In this document: one piece after another, positions 8,548-15,456 of the stretch
Layout: each line of letters starts with the position of its first letter
Position numbering within the stretch: position 1 is the first letter of the stretch
Source of the DNA: Opitutales bacterium
GTDB lineage: Bacteria > Verrucomicrobiota > Verrucomicrobiia > Opitutales > JAIRKQ01
Reading direction: 5' to 3'
Assembly: GCA_029059365.1 (NCBI GenBank)
Contig: JAIDVZ010000031.1
Location: 1 to 15,456 of the forward strand
Length of the DNA stretch: 15,456 nucleotides
Translations under genes and position numbers: made by a program
Notes under the pieces: model-generated
Told to the model about the DNA's origin: nothing
Database searches by the model: none
What the model saw: the letters and a program-made list of their open reading frames with translations, nothing else

Positions 8548-9050
8548 CGTACCATCTTGAAAATCAAAAGCTATTCGATCTACAAACCGCTTGCGATATA
8601 CGTGAACGATTACGTAATTCTGGCAAAAGGGTGGTATTAACAAACGGGTGCTTTGATCTTTTACATGCCGGACATATATTTTCGATCACACAAGCAGCAG
8701 ATTACGGGGATTCGTTATGGGTAGCCCTAAATTCTGATCTAAGCGTAAAAAAAATTAAAGGAGATAAACGACCGATCTTTAATGAACAGGTTCGGGCATA
8801 TATGCTATCTGCCCTGGGAAAAGTTCAAGGTATATTCATATTTGATGGGCCAAATTTGGCCAACGAAATTCTCAAATTCCAACCAGATGTTTATGTAAAA
8901 TCTGGAGATTATTCTCTTTCAAAACTGAACCAAGACGAACTTTCTTCTTTGCAAAGCGTACACACGGATATACGATTCGTCCCGTTTCTTGAAGGCTTTA
9001 GCACCACAAGTATTCTCCAAGAAATTGCCAAAAAAATTAGCGAAGATTAG
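8544..9050 (+). CDS. rfaE2: D-glycero-beta-D-manno-heptose 1-phosphate adenylyltransferase
   Basis: This cytidylyltransferase-fold enzyme activates heptose-1-phosphate with ATP to give ADP-heptose for the LPS inner core. The N-terminal nucleotide site TNGCFDLLHAGH (33-44) carries the HxGH signature. NSD (63-65), IKGDKRP (71-77), the PDVYVKSGDY stretch (114-123) and GFSTT (151-155) match RfaE domain II. At 168 aa it is the stand-alone C-terminal half of E. coli HldE; the kinase half must be elsewhere. The ATG overlaps the TGA of the ClpX-like gene (ATGA), indicating translational coupling. Its own TAG overlaps the stop of the opposing kdsD. No terminator follows it. Confidence 0.94.
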   Translation: MTYHLENQKLFDLQTACDIRERLRNSGKRVVLTNGCFDLLHAGHIFSITQAADYGDSLWVALNSDLSVKKIKGDKRPIFNEQVRAYMLSALGKVQGIFIFDGPNLANEILKFQPDVYVKSGDYSLSKLNQDELSSLQSVHTDIRFVPFLEGFSTTSILQEIAKKISED

Positions 9051-10003
9051 TGTCTGTAAACATCGTGTAAACGAATCAAGCCAACAACCTTTGAATTATT
9101 TGGATTTATCACCGGTAACACAGAGATCTGTGATGCACGTCCTTCCATAATTGCAATGGCATCCCCTAAACTCGCATCTGGTTGAACAACAGTCGGGTTA
9201 CGAATAGCGATATCCGATACTTTAAGTTCATCGATATTAACCTTATTTTGCAACGATCGACGAATATCACCATCAGTAATAATTCCAATTAATTCACCCG
9301 TTTTTCCCATAATTAGAGCAGCGCCCAACGGATGGTTTGTCATCTCAATAACCGCTTTTCGCAAGGAATCTTCCATTTCGACGCATGCGCATTTATTTAA
9401 TCGCTGCATAACATCTGAAACGTGCAGTAATAAGTTCCTGCCAAGCTGGCCAGCCGGATGGTAACGCGCAAAATCAAGCTTCGAAAATCCTCGCGCATGC
9501 ATAATTTCTACTGCTAGTGCATCACCGATAGCCAAACTAACTATCGCACTCGTTGTTGGAAGTATCTTCAATGGATCGGCTTCTTTAGCAAACGAAATAT
9601 CAATGACCACATCTGCAGACTCCGCCAAAGGTGAGCTCATATCTCCTACTATCGCAATTATAGGTGAATGAAAAAGTTTAAGCGTTGGAACCAAACGCAG
9701 TACCTCGTCGCTTGCACCGCTTTTGGACAATAAAATTGTTGGATCTCCCGGAGAATAAACCCCCAGATCACCATGTGCAGCTTCCGAAGGATGTAAAAAT
9801 ACTGCCTGCTGTCCAATACTTGAAAGGGTAGCTGCTATTTTTCGCGCGATATGTCCAGATTTACCCATCCCGCAGACAACAATCTTCCCGTGATGCTTCA
9901 AAATTATCTCAAGAGCACGTTCAAATTGTTCACCTATTTTCTCGCTCGCCGAGCGGATGGCATCACTTTCCGTATTCAACAACTGTTTAGCATACTCAAG
10001 CAT
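9047..10003 (-). CDS. kdsD: Arabinose-5-phosphate isomerase (KpsF/GutQ family)
   Basis: It converts ribulose-5-phosphate to arabinose-5-phosphate, the first committed step towards Kdo. The 318 residues consist of an SIS domain (about 1-190) and two CBS domains (about 197-255 and 263-318), the standard architecture. SIS landmarks are GMGKSGH (45-51), HPSEAAHGDLG (71-81), SKSGASDE (93-100) and HPAGQLGR (182-189), all canonical. It is the last gene of the minus-strand operon, 6 nt after kdsB, with a good ribosome site that overlaps the kdsB stop. Its TAA overlaps the rfaE2 TAG on the other strand. GutQ-like paralogues share this architecture, but the adjacent kdsB makes KdsD the natural reading. 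Confidence 0.96.
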   Translation of the reverse strand: MLEYAKQLLNTESDAIRSASEKIGEQFERALEIILKHHGKIVVCGMGKSGHIARKIAATLSSIGQQAVFLHPSEAAHGDLGVYSPGDPTILLSKSGASDEVLRLVPTLKLFHSPIIAIVGDMSSPLAESADVVIDISFAKEADPLKILPTTSAIVSLAIGDALAVEIMHARGFSKLDFARYHPAGQLGRNLLLHVSDVMQRLNKCACVEMEDSLRKAVIEMTNHPLGAALIMGKTGELIGIITDGDIRRSLQNKVNIDELKVSDIAIRNPTVVQPDASLGDAIAIMEGRASQISVLPVINPNNSKVVGLIRLHDVYRH

Positions 10004-10009
10004 TTTAGA

Positions 10010-10750
10010 TCACCTTTGTAGCAAATTTCTCGCCCGTTCCAAATCTTCTGGGGTATCAATTCCGATAGTTCGATTTGAGGTTTCGACAGTATCGATAAGA
10101 AAACCGTTCTCCAAGAAACGCAATTGTTCCAATTTTTCAATAAATTCGAGCTTACCTTTCACCATGTCATGATATCGCTCGAGTACCGCGCGACGATAGC
10201 CATATATTCCAATGTGGCCGTAATAATCGGCATGTTTCATCCATTTAGAAACATCCTTTTCATCCCGGACATATGGAACTATACTGCGTGAAAAATATAA
10301 TGCACGCCCGGCATAGTTGATGATAACTTTCACGCAATTCGGATCAGCTACGTCTTCCATATTTTCAAACTTGAAAATAGGAGTGAATATATCTGCGTCA
10401 CTTACAGCTGCTTTCGTCAGCATCCGATCGATAATCTCAATGTCAAAAAATGGTTCATCTCCCTGTATATTAATTATAAAATCACCAGGTAACTTATCCA
10501 AAACACTCACTATACGCTCGGTTCCAGAGACACATTTATCACTCGTTTCGATAACCTGCGCTCCGAAATTCGTGGCAACATCTTTCGCTTCATCAGAATC
10601 TGTAAGAATAAAAATATTGTTCACACCACGGCAAGTACGGGTACGATCAAAGACATGCTGTAAAACGGATTTCCCACACAAATCGGCAAGTATTTTCTTC
10701 GGAAAGCGGGAAGAGTTTAAGCGAGCTGGGATACAAATCGTAACTTGCAT
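10010..10750 (-). CDS. kdsB: 3-deoxy-manno-octulosonate cytidylyltransferase (CMP-Kdo synthetase)
   Basis: It activates Kdo with CTP to CMP-Kdo, the donor used by KdtA/WaaA on lipid A. The 246 residues match the usual length. Motifs seen: the nucleotide-binding PARLNSSRFPKK (8-19), TDSDEA (50-55), GTERI (76-80), the metal-binding NIQGDEP (94-100), DPNCVKV (136-142), ALYFSRSIVP (150-159), GHIGIYGYR (178-186), LEQLRFLENG (207-216) and GIDTPEDLE (230-238). All are canonical. It starts 3 nt after the stop of the HU/IHF-like gene and ends 6 nt before kdsD. No Shine-Dalgarno is visible, so translation probably depends on coupling with the gene upstream. Confidence 0.97.
   Translation of the reverse strand: MQVTICIPARLNSSRFPKKILADLCGKSVLQHVFDRTRTCRGVNNIFILTDSDEAKDVATNFGAQVIETSDKCVSGTERIVSVLDKLPGDFIINIQGDEPFFDIEIIDRMLTKAAVSDADIFTPIFKFENMEDVADPNCVKVIINYAGRALYFSRSIVPYVRDEKDVSKWMKHADYYGHIGIYGYRRAVLERYHDMVKGKLEFIEKLEQLRFLENGFLIDTVETSNRTIGIDTPEDLERARNLLQR
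10011..10017 (-). promoter_or_regulatory. Ribosome-binding site of kdsD, overlapping the kdsB stop
   Basis: On the minus strand AAAGGTG lies 7 nt before the kdsD ATG, and the TGA inside AAAGGTGAT is the stop codon of kdsB. The ribosome ending kdsB sits on the start signal of kdsD, so the two Kdo genes are probably translationally coupled. It is one of few good Shine-Dalgarno sites in the window. Confidence 0.7.
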
Positions 10751-10753
10751 AGC

Positions 10754-11059
10754 TTAATGCTTGGAATCTTTGTCCCGTATCGCGACCAACAATTGCTTCC
10801 CCGCACGGAATTTTACAACCCTATGCTCAGGGATGACAACAGTATGAGATGGACAATTTGGGTTACGTCCTACCCTGCTCTTCCGAATTTGTTGCTCAAA
10901 AACACCGAAATTTCGGAATTCAATATTACGACCGGCAACAAGAGCCTTGAATAAGGTGTCCAAAAAAATATCCAAGAGCGCACTAATATCAACTCGTGAC
11001 AACTCAGTCTGCCGATAAACTGACTCAATTATTTCCTTCTTCGTTAGATTCTTGTCCAT
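10754..11059 (-). CDS. HU/IHF-family nucleoid DNA-binding protein
   Basis: The protein has the N-terminal helical part (LTKKEIIESVYRQTELSR) and the FRNFGVF turn. The DNA-binding arm begins GRNPN and ends FRAGKQL, as in HU and IHF, which bend DNA as dimers. The usual TGE after GRNP is replaced by a different stretch (CPSHT). I chose the ATG at 11059 (101 aa); a TTG three codons further upstream (11068) is possible but less likely. Neither has a Shine-Dalgarno. The length exceeds bacterial HU (about 90 aa), and I cannot tell HU from IHF subunit. It sits between pnp and kdsB in a tight operon, which links a nucleoid protein to RNA decay and Kdo synthesis only by transcription. Confidence 0.9.
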   Translation of the reverse strand: MDKNLTKKEIIESVYRQTELSRVDISALLDIFLDTLFKALVAGRNIEFRNFGVFEQQIRKSRVGRNPNCPSHTVVIPEHRVVKFRAGKQLLVAIRDKDSKH

Positions 11060-11083
11060 TTGGTTCAATTTTATTAAAAAATA

Positions 11084-13285
11084 TTAGCCTCTCGCATGCA
11101 TATGCTTACCTTGGGCATGTGAACGAACACGCTTCCCTTGTACACTAGGATTTGAGGAGACGTATGGAATGCCTTTAGCCTCGCAGATCACAGCACGGCG
11201 GCTTAAACGAACACGACCTTTATCATCCACCCCAATGCACTTTACAATAACTTCGTCACCCACTTTGCATACATCCTCTGGATTCTCAACCCGAAAATCG
11301 GCGAGTTCAGAAACATGTACTAAACCTTCTTTGCCAGGTAAACATTCTACAAATATACCAAATTCTTTGATTGAACGCACGATCCCGCGATAAACTTTAT
11401 CGATCTCGATATCGCAAACTATCGCATTTACCTCATTGAGTGCATAAGTCAGCGATTCTTCATTGTTGGCATAAATAGCTACGCGGCCATCATCATTGAT
11501 ATCGATTTTTACGCCTGCGGTATCGGTAATGTGTTTAATAGTCTTTCCGCCAGGCCCAATGAGTGCCCCAATTTTACCTGGATCAATTTGTAGAGTATAT
11601 ATTCTCGGAGCATTTTCCTTCAATTCGCCGCGCGGCTCTGATTGTACACCGGCCATGATGTCCAATATTTTGAAACGAGCTTCGCGACTCTGAAAAATTG
11701 CTTGCTTCGCGAGTTCAAGAGGCAATCCATCGATCTTTAGATCAAGTTGGACGCCTGTAATACCATGCCTCGTCCCACATAATTTGAAATCCATATCCCC
11801 AAAATGATCCTCTGTCCCGATAATGTCGGTCAATAGTACACTGGCCACGATATCGTTACATTCATTTTTTCTGGTCACTAGTCCGACCGATATTCCAGCT
11901 ACCATATCGCTAATCGGAACACCAGCATCCATAAGCGCCAAACAACCACCACATACACTCGCCATAGACGAAGATCCGTTCGATTCCAAAATATCCGATA
12001 CTACCCGAACAGTATATGGGAATTCCTCCTCAGATGGAACCACAGGAGACAATGAACGCTCCGCAAGTGCACCATGACCAATTTCACGACGCCCAACAGA
12101 ACCAATCCTTCCCGTTTCACCAACAGAAAATGGTGGAAAATTATAGTGCAAATAAAAAGATTTCGAGGAAATCCCACCGGTTATAGCATCAATTTCTTGG
12201 GAATCTTTTGAACAACCCAAAGTCAAAGAGACAAGTGCTTGCGTCTCCCCGCGTTGAAACAGGGCCGAGCCATGAACGATCGGTAAAACTCCAACAGCAC
12301 ATTCTATCGGACGAATTTCTGTCAAACCTCTACCATCAACACGCCTGGAAAGATCTAAAATATTATCGCGGTATAGCTTTTCCTGCAACTCCTCGAAAGC
12401 CATGCTTACCTGATAAGAGTGATCCTCATCTTCTCCTAATTCGGCATTCACAACCTCCATGGCTTCCTCTTTTATTGCCGCTACCGCATTTTCGCGATCC
12501 AGTTTACCCGGTTGAAAAACAGCAGCGCTAAGTCTATCATTAAATCGACTGCAAATTTCAAAAATTGTAGGATCAACAAGAATAAGTTCAAATTCTTTCT
12601 TCTGTTTCCCTACCATATTCGCCAATTCACGCTGTGCAGCAATAATCGCTTGAATTTGTTGCTGGCCAAACTCCAAAGCCTCACAGAACCGTTCCTCTGG
12701 AATTTGATCGGCATTTCCCTCGATCATCATCATATTTTTTTCATTGCCGACGTAGATCAAATCAAGCGTCGAGCGCAACATTTCCGAATTCGTTGGATTA
12801 GCCACAAATTCGCCATCAATTTCTGCAATACGTACACATCCGATCGGGCCAAACCACGGGATATCTGAGCACATTAGCGCGGCAGAAGCACCGTTTACCA
12901 TCAAAACATCAGCTTCATTTTCAGAATCTGTAGAAAATAGCGTACCAATAACTTGAACCTCATTGAGAAAACCTTTAGGGAATAAAGGACGCAACGGGCG
13001 GTCACACATACGCGCGGTCAAAATCTCTTTTTCGCTCGGCTTCCCTTCCCGTTTCCCATACCCACCTGGCATTCTACCAGCTGCGGAAAATTTTTCACGA
13101 TAATCAACAGTTAATGGGAAAAAATCTTGTCCAGGGGCAACTGACGGAGATACGACAGCTGTAACCAAAACATTCGTTTCTCCAAGGGTAACTAAAACTG
13201 CCCCATTCGCTTGCTTAGCGAGCGTACCAGTTGAGAATTTCAAACCAAGACCAGGTACCTCGACCTCATATTTTTGTTTCATCAT
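11084..13285 (-). CDS. pnp: Polyribonucleotide nucleotidyltransferase (PNPase)
   Basis: PNPase degrades RNA 3' to 5' by phosphorolysis and can add tails. Two RNase PH-like domains are seen. The first contains [21 protein letters not shown] (56-75). The second has [13 protein letters not shown] (380-392), [18 protein letters not shown] (430-447) and the metal-site region DMDFKLCGT...QLDLKI (497-518), keeping both conserved Asp. A KH domain follows with IGPGGKTI (576-583), then an S1 domain (about 632-698) and a short basic, His-rich tail. At 733 aa it is a complete, normal-length PNPase. The start is ATG at 13285, with a second ATG directly after it. It lies 101 nt after rpsO, the classical rpsO-pnp order, and an RNA fold in that gap may control it. 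Confidence 0.98.
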   Translation of the reverse strand: MMKQKYEVEVPGLGLKFSTGTLAKQANGAVLVTLGETNVLVTAVVSPSVAPGQDFFPLTVDYREKFSAAGRMPGGYGKREGKPSEKEILTARMCDRPLRPLFPKGFLNEVQVIGTLFSTDSENEADVLMVNGASAALMCSDIPWFGPIGCVRIAEIDGEFVANPTNSEMLRSTLDLIYVGNEKNMMMIEGNADQIPEERFCEALEFGQQQIQAIIAAQRELANMVGKQKKEFELILVDPTIFEICSRFNDRLSAAVFQPGKLDRENAVAAIKEEAMEVVNAELGEDEDHSYQVSMAFEELQEKLYRDNILDLSRRVDGRGLTEIRPIECAVGVLPIVHGSALFQRGETQALVSLTLGCSKDSQEIDAITGGISSKSFYLHYNFPPFSVGETGRIGSVGRREIGHGALAERSLSPVVPSEEEFPYTVRVVSDILESNGSSSMASVCGGCLALMDAGVPISDMVAGISVGLVTRKNECNDIVASVLLTDIIGTEDHFGDMDFKLCGTRHGITGVQLDLKIDGLPLELAKQAIFQSREARFKILDIMAGVQSEPRGELKENAPRIYTLQIDPGKIGALIGPGGKTIKHITDTAGVKIDINDDGRVAIYANNEESLTYALNEVNAIVCDIEIDKVYRGIVRSIKEFGIFVECLPGKEGLVHVSELADFRVENPEDVCKVGDEVIVKCIGVDDKGRVRLSRRAVICEAKGIPYVSSNPSVQGKRVRSHAQGKHMHARG

Positions 13286-13313
13286 TATTTCTTTATTTCA
13301 CCCACACATCTAA

Positions 13314-13365
13314 GCAGTAAGTCTTCCGTTTTTCCGTCAAACAGGAAACAAAGCGTAGCTACTGC
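13314..13365 (-). promoter_or_regulatory. Stem-loop in the rpsO-pnp spacer (possible pnp leader control element)
   Basis: On the transcribed minus strand, GCAGTA (complement of 13360-13365) pairs with TACTGC (complement of 13314-13319). Inside, TTTCC pairs with GGAAA around an 8-nt loop (13331-13348). The two stems could form one interrupted hairpin ahead of pnp. In E. coli a hairpin at the same place is cut by RNase III and PNPase to autoregulate pnp. The analogy rests on position only. Confidence 0.4.
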
Positions 13366-13386
13366 CAACATATCAAAACGCCAAAA

Positions 13387-13641
13387 CTATTTACGTAAAT
13401 TTAACTTTTGAATAATATTTTTATACGAATCAGCGTTATTTTTTTTCAAATACTTCAACAATTTTCTCCGACGATTAGCCAACGCAATCAAACCATGCCT
13501 CGAATGAAAATCTTTGACATGCGTCTTCAAATGCTCGGTCAAATGTTTAATCCGACTCGTAAGAAGCGCAATTTGCACCTCACTTGAACCAGTATCTCCT
13601 TCATGTTGAGAAAACTTTTTTATTATTTCTTCCTTATTCAT
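13387..13641 (-). CDS. rpsO: 30S ribosomal protein uS15
   Basis: uS15 is a primary binder of 16S rRNA in the platform of the small subunit. The 84 residues contain the family pattern: [17 protein letters not shown] (15-31), [19 protein letters not shown] (33-51), and RRRKLLKYL (57-65). The protein is four or five residues shorter than typical 88-89 aa members. A purine stretch GGAAAG upstream of the ATG is a plausible ribosome site. It is the first gene of the minus-strand operon rpsO-pnp-HU/IHF-kdsB-kdsD. Confidence 0.97.
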   Translation of the reverse strand: MNKEEIIKKFSQHEGDTGSSEVQIALLTSRIKHLTEHLKTHVKDFHSRHGLIALANRRRKLLKYLKKNNADSYKNIIQKLNLRK

Positions 13642-13718
13642 TTATCTTTCCGTAATTTCACGATTATTGGAGCTTAAACCTTATAAACCCGAAGAAGAGT
13701 CCTGACCCTTTCTTCCGT

Positions 13719-13744
13719 TATAATATCGTGCTAGTTACACGATA
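13719..13744 (-). promoter_or_regulatory. Perfect inverted repeat with overlapping TATAAT/TATTAT, likely rpsO promoter-operator
   Basis: TATCGTG (13724-13730) and CACGATA (13738-13744) form a perfect 7-bp inverted repeat with a 7-bp gap, about 80-100 bp upstream of rpsO. On the minus strand it runs straight into TATTATAA, a good -10 box. The position 17 bp upstream has only a weak -35 (TTAGTA), so the repeat would fill the spacer, as an activator or repressor site can. The same place reads TATAAT on the plus strand, but with no matching -35. Confidence 0.4.
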
Positions 13745-13888
13745 CTAATCGCGGGGATTTCCCTAACGCTCACAACCCAACTTGCTTATTGCGTAGCCGT
13801 TTACAAGAAAATTTTCTACAAAAAATAAAACTTTGAGTAAGCGATATTTATTGTTGCTTATAAGCCGATTAAATCCAACATCGCCCCA

Positions 13889-15456
13889 ATGGTCAACAGC
13901 TGGGAAAATTTTTCAAAACACCTCATTCATAATGAAAAACTTGGAATCTCCCTAGATTTTTCTGGAATGGGGATGGAGGATTCATTTTTTAAAAAAATCG
14001 AACCCAAAGTAGCTAAGGCGTACAAAGATATGTCCGTCTTAGAATCTGGTGGAATCGCGAATGTTGATGAAAATCGTCAAGTCGGACATTATTGGCTGCG
14101 CAACCCAAGTATCGCACCAACACCGGAGATAGGAACGTTAATAGAATCGACAATTAAGGACATACGAGATTTTTCACAGGATGTACATTACGGTAACATC
14201 CGCGGACAAGGTGGAAATTTTAAAAATATTCTATGTATCGGAATTGGAGGATCTGCACTTGGACCACAGTTGCTATATACTACTCTTGCGACGACCCCGA
14301 AATTACGTGTATTTTTCATAGATAACACGGATCCAGATGGGATCGACACTGTGTTAAACGAGCTTTCTGACCAGCTTGATCGAACATTGGTGGTCGTTAC
14401 TTCGAAATCAGGTAGCACACCAGAACCAAGAAATGCGATGTTTGAGACCATGCATGTATATGCACAGAATAATATTTCTTTCCCAAAACAGGCAGTCGCG
14501 ATCACAGTAAAGGGAAGCAAGTTATATGACCTAGCTTCTCGTGAGGGCTGGGTACGAACATTCCCAATGTTTGAGTGGGTCGGTGGGCGAACAAGCGTGA
14601 CATCGAGTGTCGGGTTATTACCTGCAGCGCTTGCCGGAATCGATATAAAAAGTTTTTTGTCAGGCGCCAAAGATATGGATACTTGGACACGTATACATTC
14701 TCCACAAAATCCTGCAATGATGCTCGCATTAGCCTGGTACTTTGCAACGGATGGGAGGGGCACCAAAGATATGGTCATAATTCCTTACAAAGATCGATTA
14801 TCCAATTTTTCAAAGTATCTACAACAGCTGATCATGGAATCTTTAGGGAAGGAAAAAGATTTGAATGGAAATATCATCAATCAAGGCATCGCTGTATATG
14901 GCAACAAAGGTTCAACTGACCAGCATTCATATATTCAACAATTGCGAGATGGGGTAAATAATTTCTTTGCCACCATTATCGAAGTACTCACCCCACGAAG
15001 TGGTAATTCGATCGAAATTGAACCGGATATTACATCTGGCGATTATTTACACGGATTTTCAATCGGTACCGAACAGGCAATATCATCGAACAATCGTCAA
15101 ACAATTGTCATAACGATCAATAAATGCGACGCTTATTCCCTTGGGATGCTGATCGCACTTTATGAACGAGCAGTGGGCTACTATGCATCTATGATCGGAA
15201 TAAATGCTTATCATCAGCCTGGTGTTGAAGCTGGTAAAAAAGCTGCTGCGAATGTTTTAAATCTTCAGAAATCGATACTTTCTCTATTAAAAAAGAACGA
15301 CAAGAAACCTTTGAGCTTGAGCCAAATATTTGCGGCTTTAAATTTACCAGATGATGCTAAAAAGACGGCTTTCAAAATTCTGGAACAGCTATCTGTATCA
15401 CGTCCAGAGCTCAAGAGAACATTTTCTGAACATTCTTTAGAAGAAAACATTTACAC
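13889..15456 (+). CDS. pgi: Glucose-6-phosphate isomerase (C-terminus beyond the right edge)
   Basis: It interconverts glucose-6-phosphate and fructose-6-phosphate in glycolysis and gluconeogenesis. The frame is open from ATG 13889 to the window end (522 codons), with no stop reached. Landmarks: GIGGSALG (118-125), the sugar-phosphate site TSKSGSTPE (171-179), GGRTS (232-236), the catalytic Glu in IMESLGK (317), the His in TDQHSY (346), and the C-terminal QPGVEAGKKAA (443-453) with the catalytic Lys. The GINAYHQPGVEAGKKAA ending resembles the form I associate with cyanobacterial PGIs. Members of that form are only slightly longer than the 522 codons seen, so little is missing. No start upstream is possible beyond a TAA at 13838. 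No Shine-Dalgarno is visible. It is transcribed divergently from rpsO, from the 247-bp spacer. Confidence 0.96.
   Translation, partial: MVNSWENFSKHLIHNEKLGISLDFSGMGMEDSFFKKIEPKVAKAYKDMSVLESGGIANVDENRQVGHYWLRNPSIAPTPEIGTLIESTIKDIRDFSQDVHYGNIRGQGGNFKNILCIGIGGSALGPQLLYTTLATTPKLRVFFIDNTDPDGIDTVLNELSDQLDRTLVVVTSKSGSTPEPRNAMFETMHVYAQNNISFPKQAVAITVKGSKLYDLASREGWVRTFPMFEWVGGRTSVTSSVGLLPAALAGIDIKSFLSGAKDMDTWTRIHSPQNPAMMLALAWYFATDGRGTKDMVIIPYKDRLSNFSKYLQQLIMESLGKEKDLNGNIINQGIAVYGNKGSTDQHSYIQQLRDGVNNFFATIIEVLTPRSGNSIEIEPDITSGDYLHGFSIGTEQAISSNNRQTIVITINKCDAYSLGMLIALYERAVGYYASMIGINAYHQPGVEAGKKAAANVLNLQKSILSLLKKNDKKPLSLSQIFAALNLPDDAKKTAFKILEQLSVSRPELKRTFSEHSLEENIY

Noticed and set aside
13806..13817. Perfect palindrome AGAAAATTTTCT upstream of pgi
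   Set aside because: It is made of A/T runs expected by chance in AT-rich spacer DNA and has no promoter boxes at a fitting distance.
14188..14778. 196-codon open frame antisense to pgi
   Set aside because: It lies wholly inside the well-supported pgi gene, and its translation shows no domain or ribosome site; it is a shadow.

Overview
The window most likely comes from the chromosome of a Gram-negative bacterium with a moderately AT-rich genome. Genes for heptose and Kdo activation (rfaE2, kdsD, kdsB) imply an LPS-bearing outer membrane. The grouping of tilS-ftsH with rpsO-pnp resembles an arrangement I recall from Chlamydia, so a member of the PVC superphylum (perhaps Verrucomicrobia, Opitutae side) is my inference; it is not proven by the sequence. 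I see no insertion sequence, phage gene, CRISPR array or integrase.

Left part (1-3600, all minus strand): the N-terminal 67 codons of an acidic unknown protein run off the left edge. Next is a stand-alone 1015-codon gene for a cysteine-rich protein that I do not recognise. It has its own good promoter (TTGACA, 17-bp spacer) and a strong intrinsic terminator. Upstream of it is a single tRNA-Gln(UUG) with an encoded CCA end.

Centre (3756-13641): two operons meet tail to tail. The plus-strand operon is tilS, ftsH, a ClpX-like AAA+ ATPase without the usual zinc domain, and rfaE2. The minus-strand operon is rpsO, pnp, an HU/IHF-type DNA-binding protein, kdsB and kdsD. Their last genes overlap by 4 nt at 9047-9050 and there is no terminator between them. 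The genes fall into three groups: translation and RNA turnover (tilS, rpsO, pnp, tRNA-Gln), membrane and cytosolic AAA+ machines (ftsH, the ClpX-like protein), and LPS inner-core sugar activation (rfaE2, kdsD, kdsB), with the LPS genes placed on both sides of the convergence point.

Right part (13642-15456): a 247-bp divergent intergenic region holds a perfect 7-bp inverted repeat placed like an operator for rpsO. It is followed by pgi (glucose-6-phosphate isomerase) on the plus strand, which runs off the right edge but is nearly complete.

Most of the window is conserved housekeeping. The parts that deserve attention are the 1015-aa orphan protein, the zinc-domain-less ClpX paralogue, and a TilS with replaced residues in normally conserved motifs.
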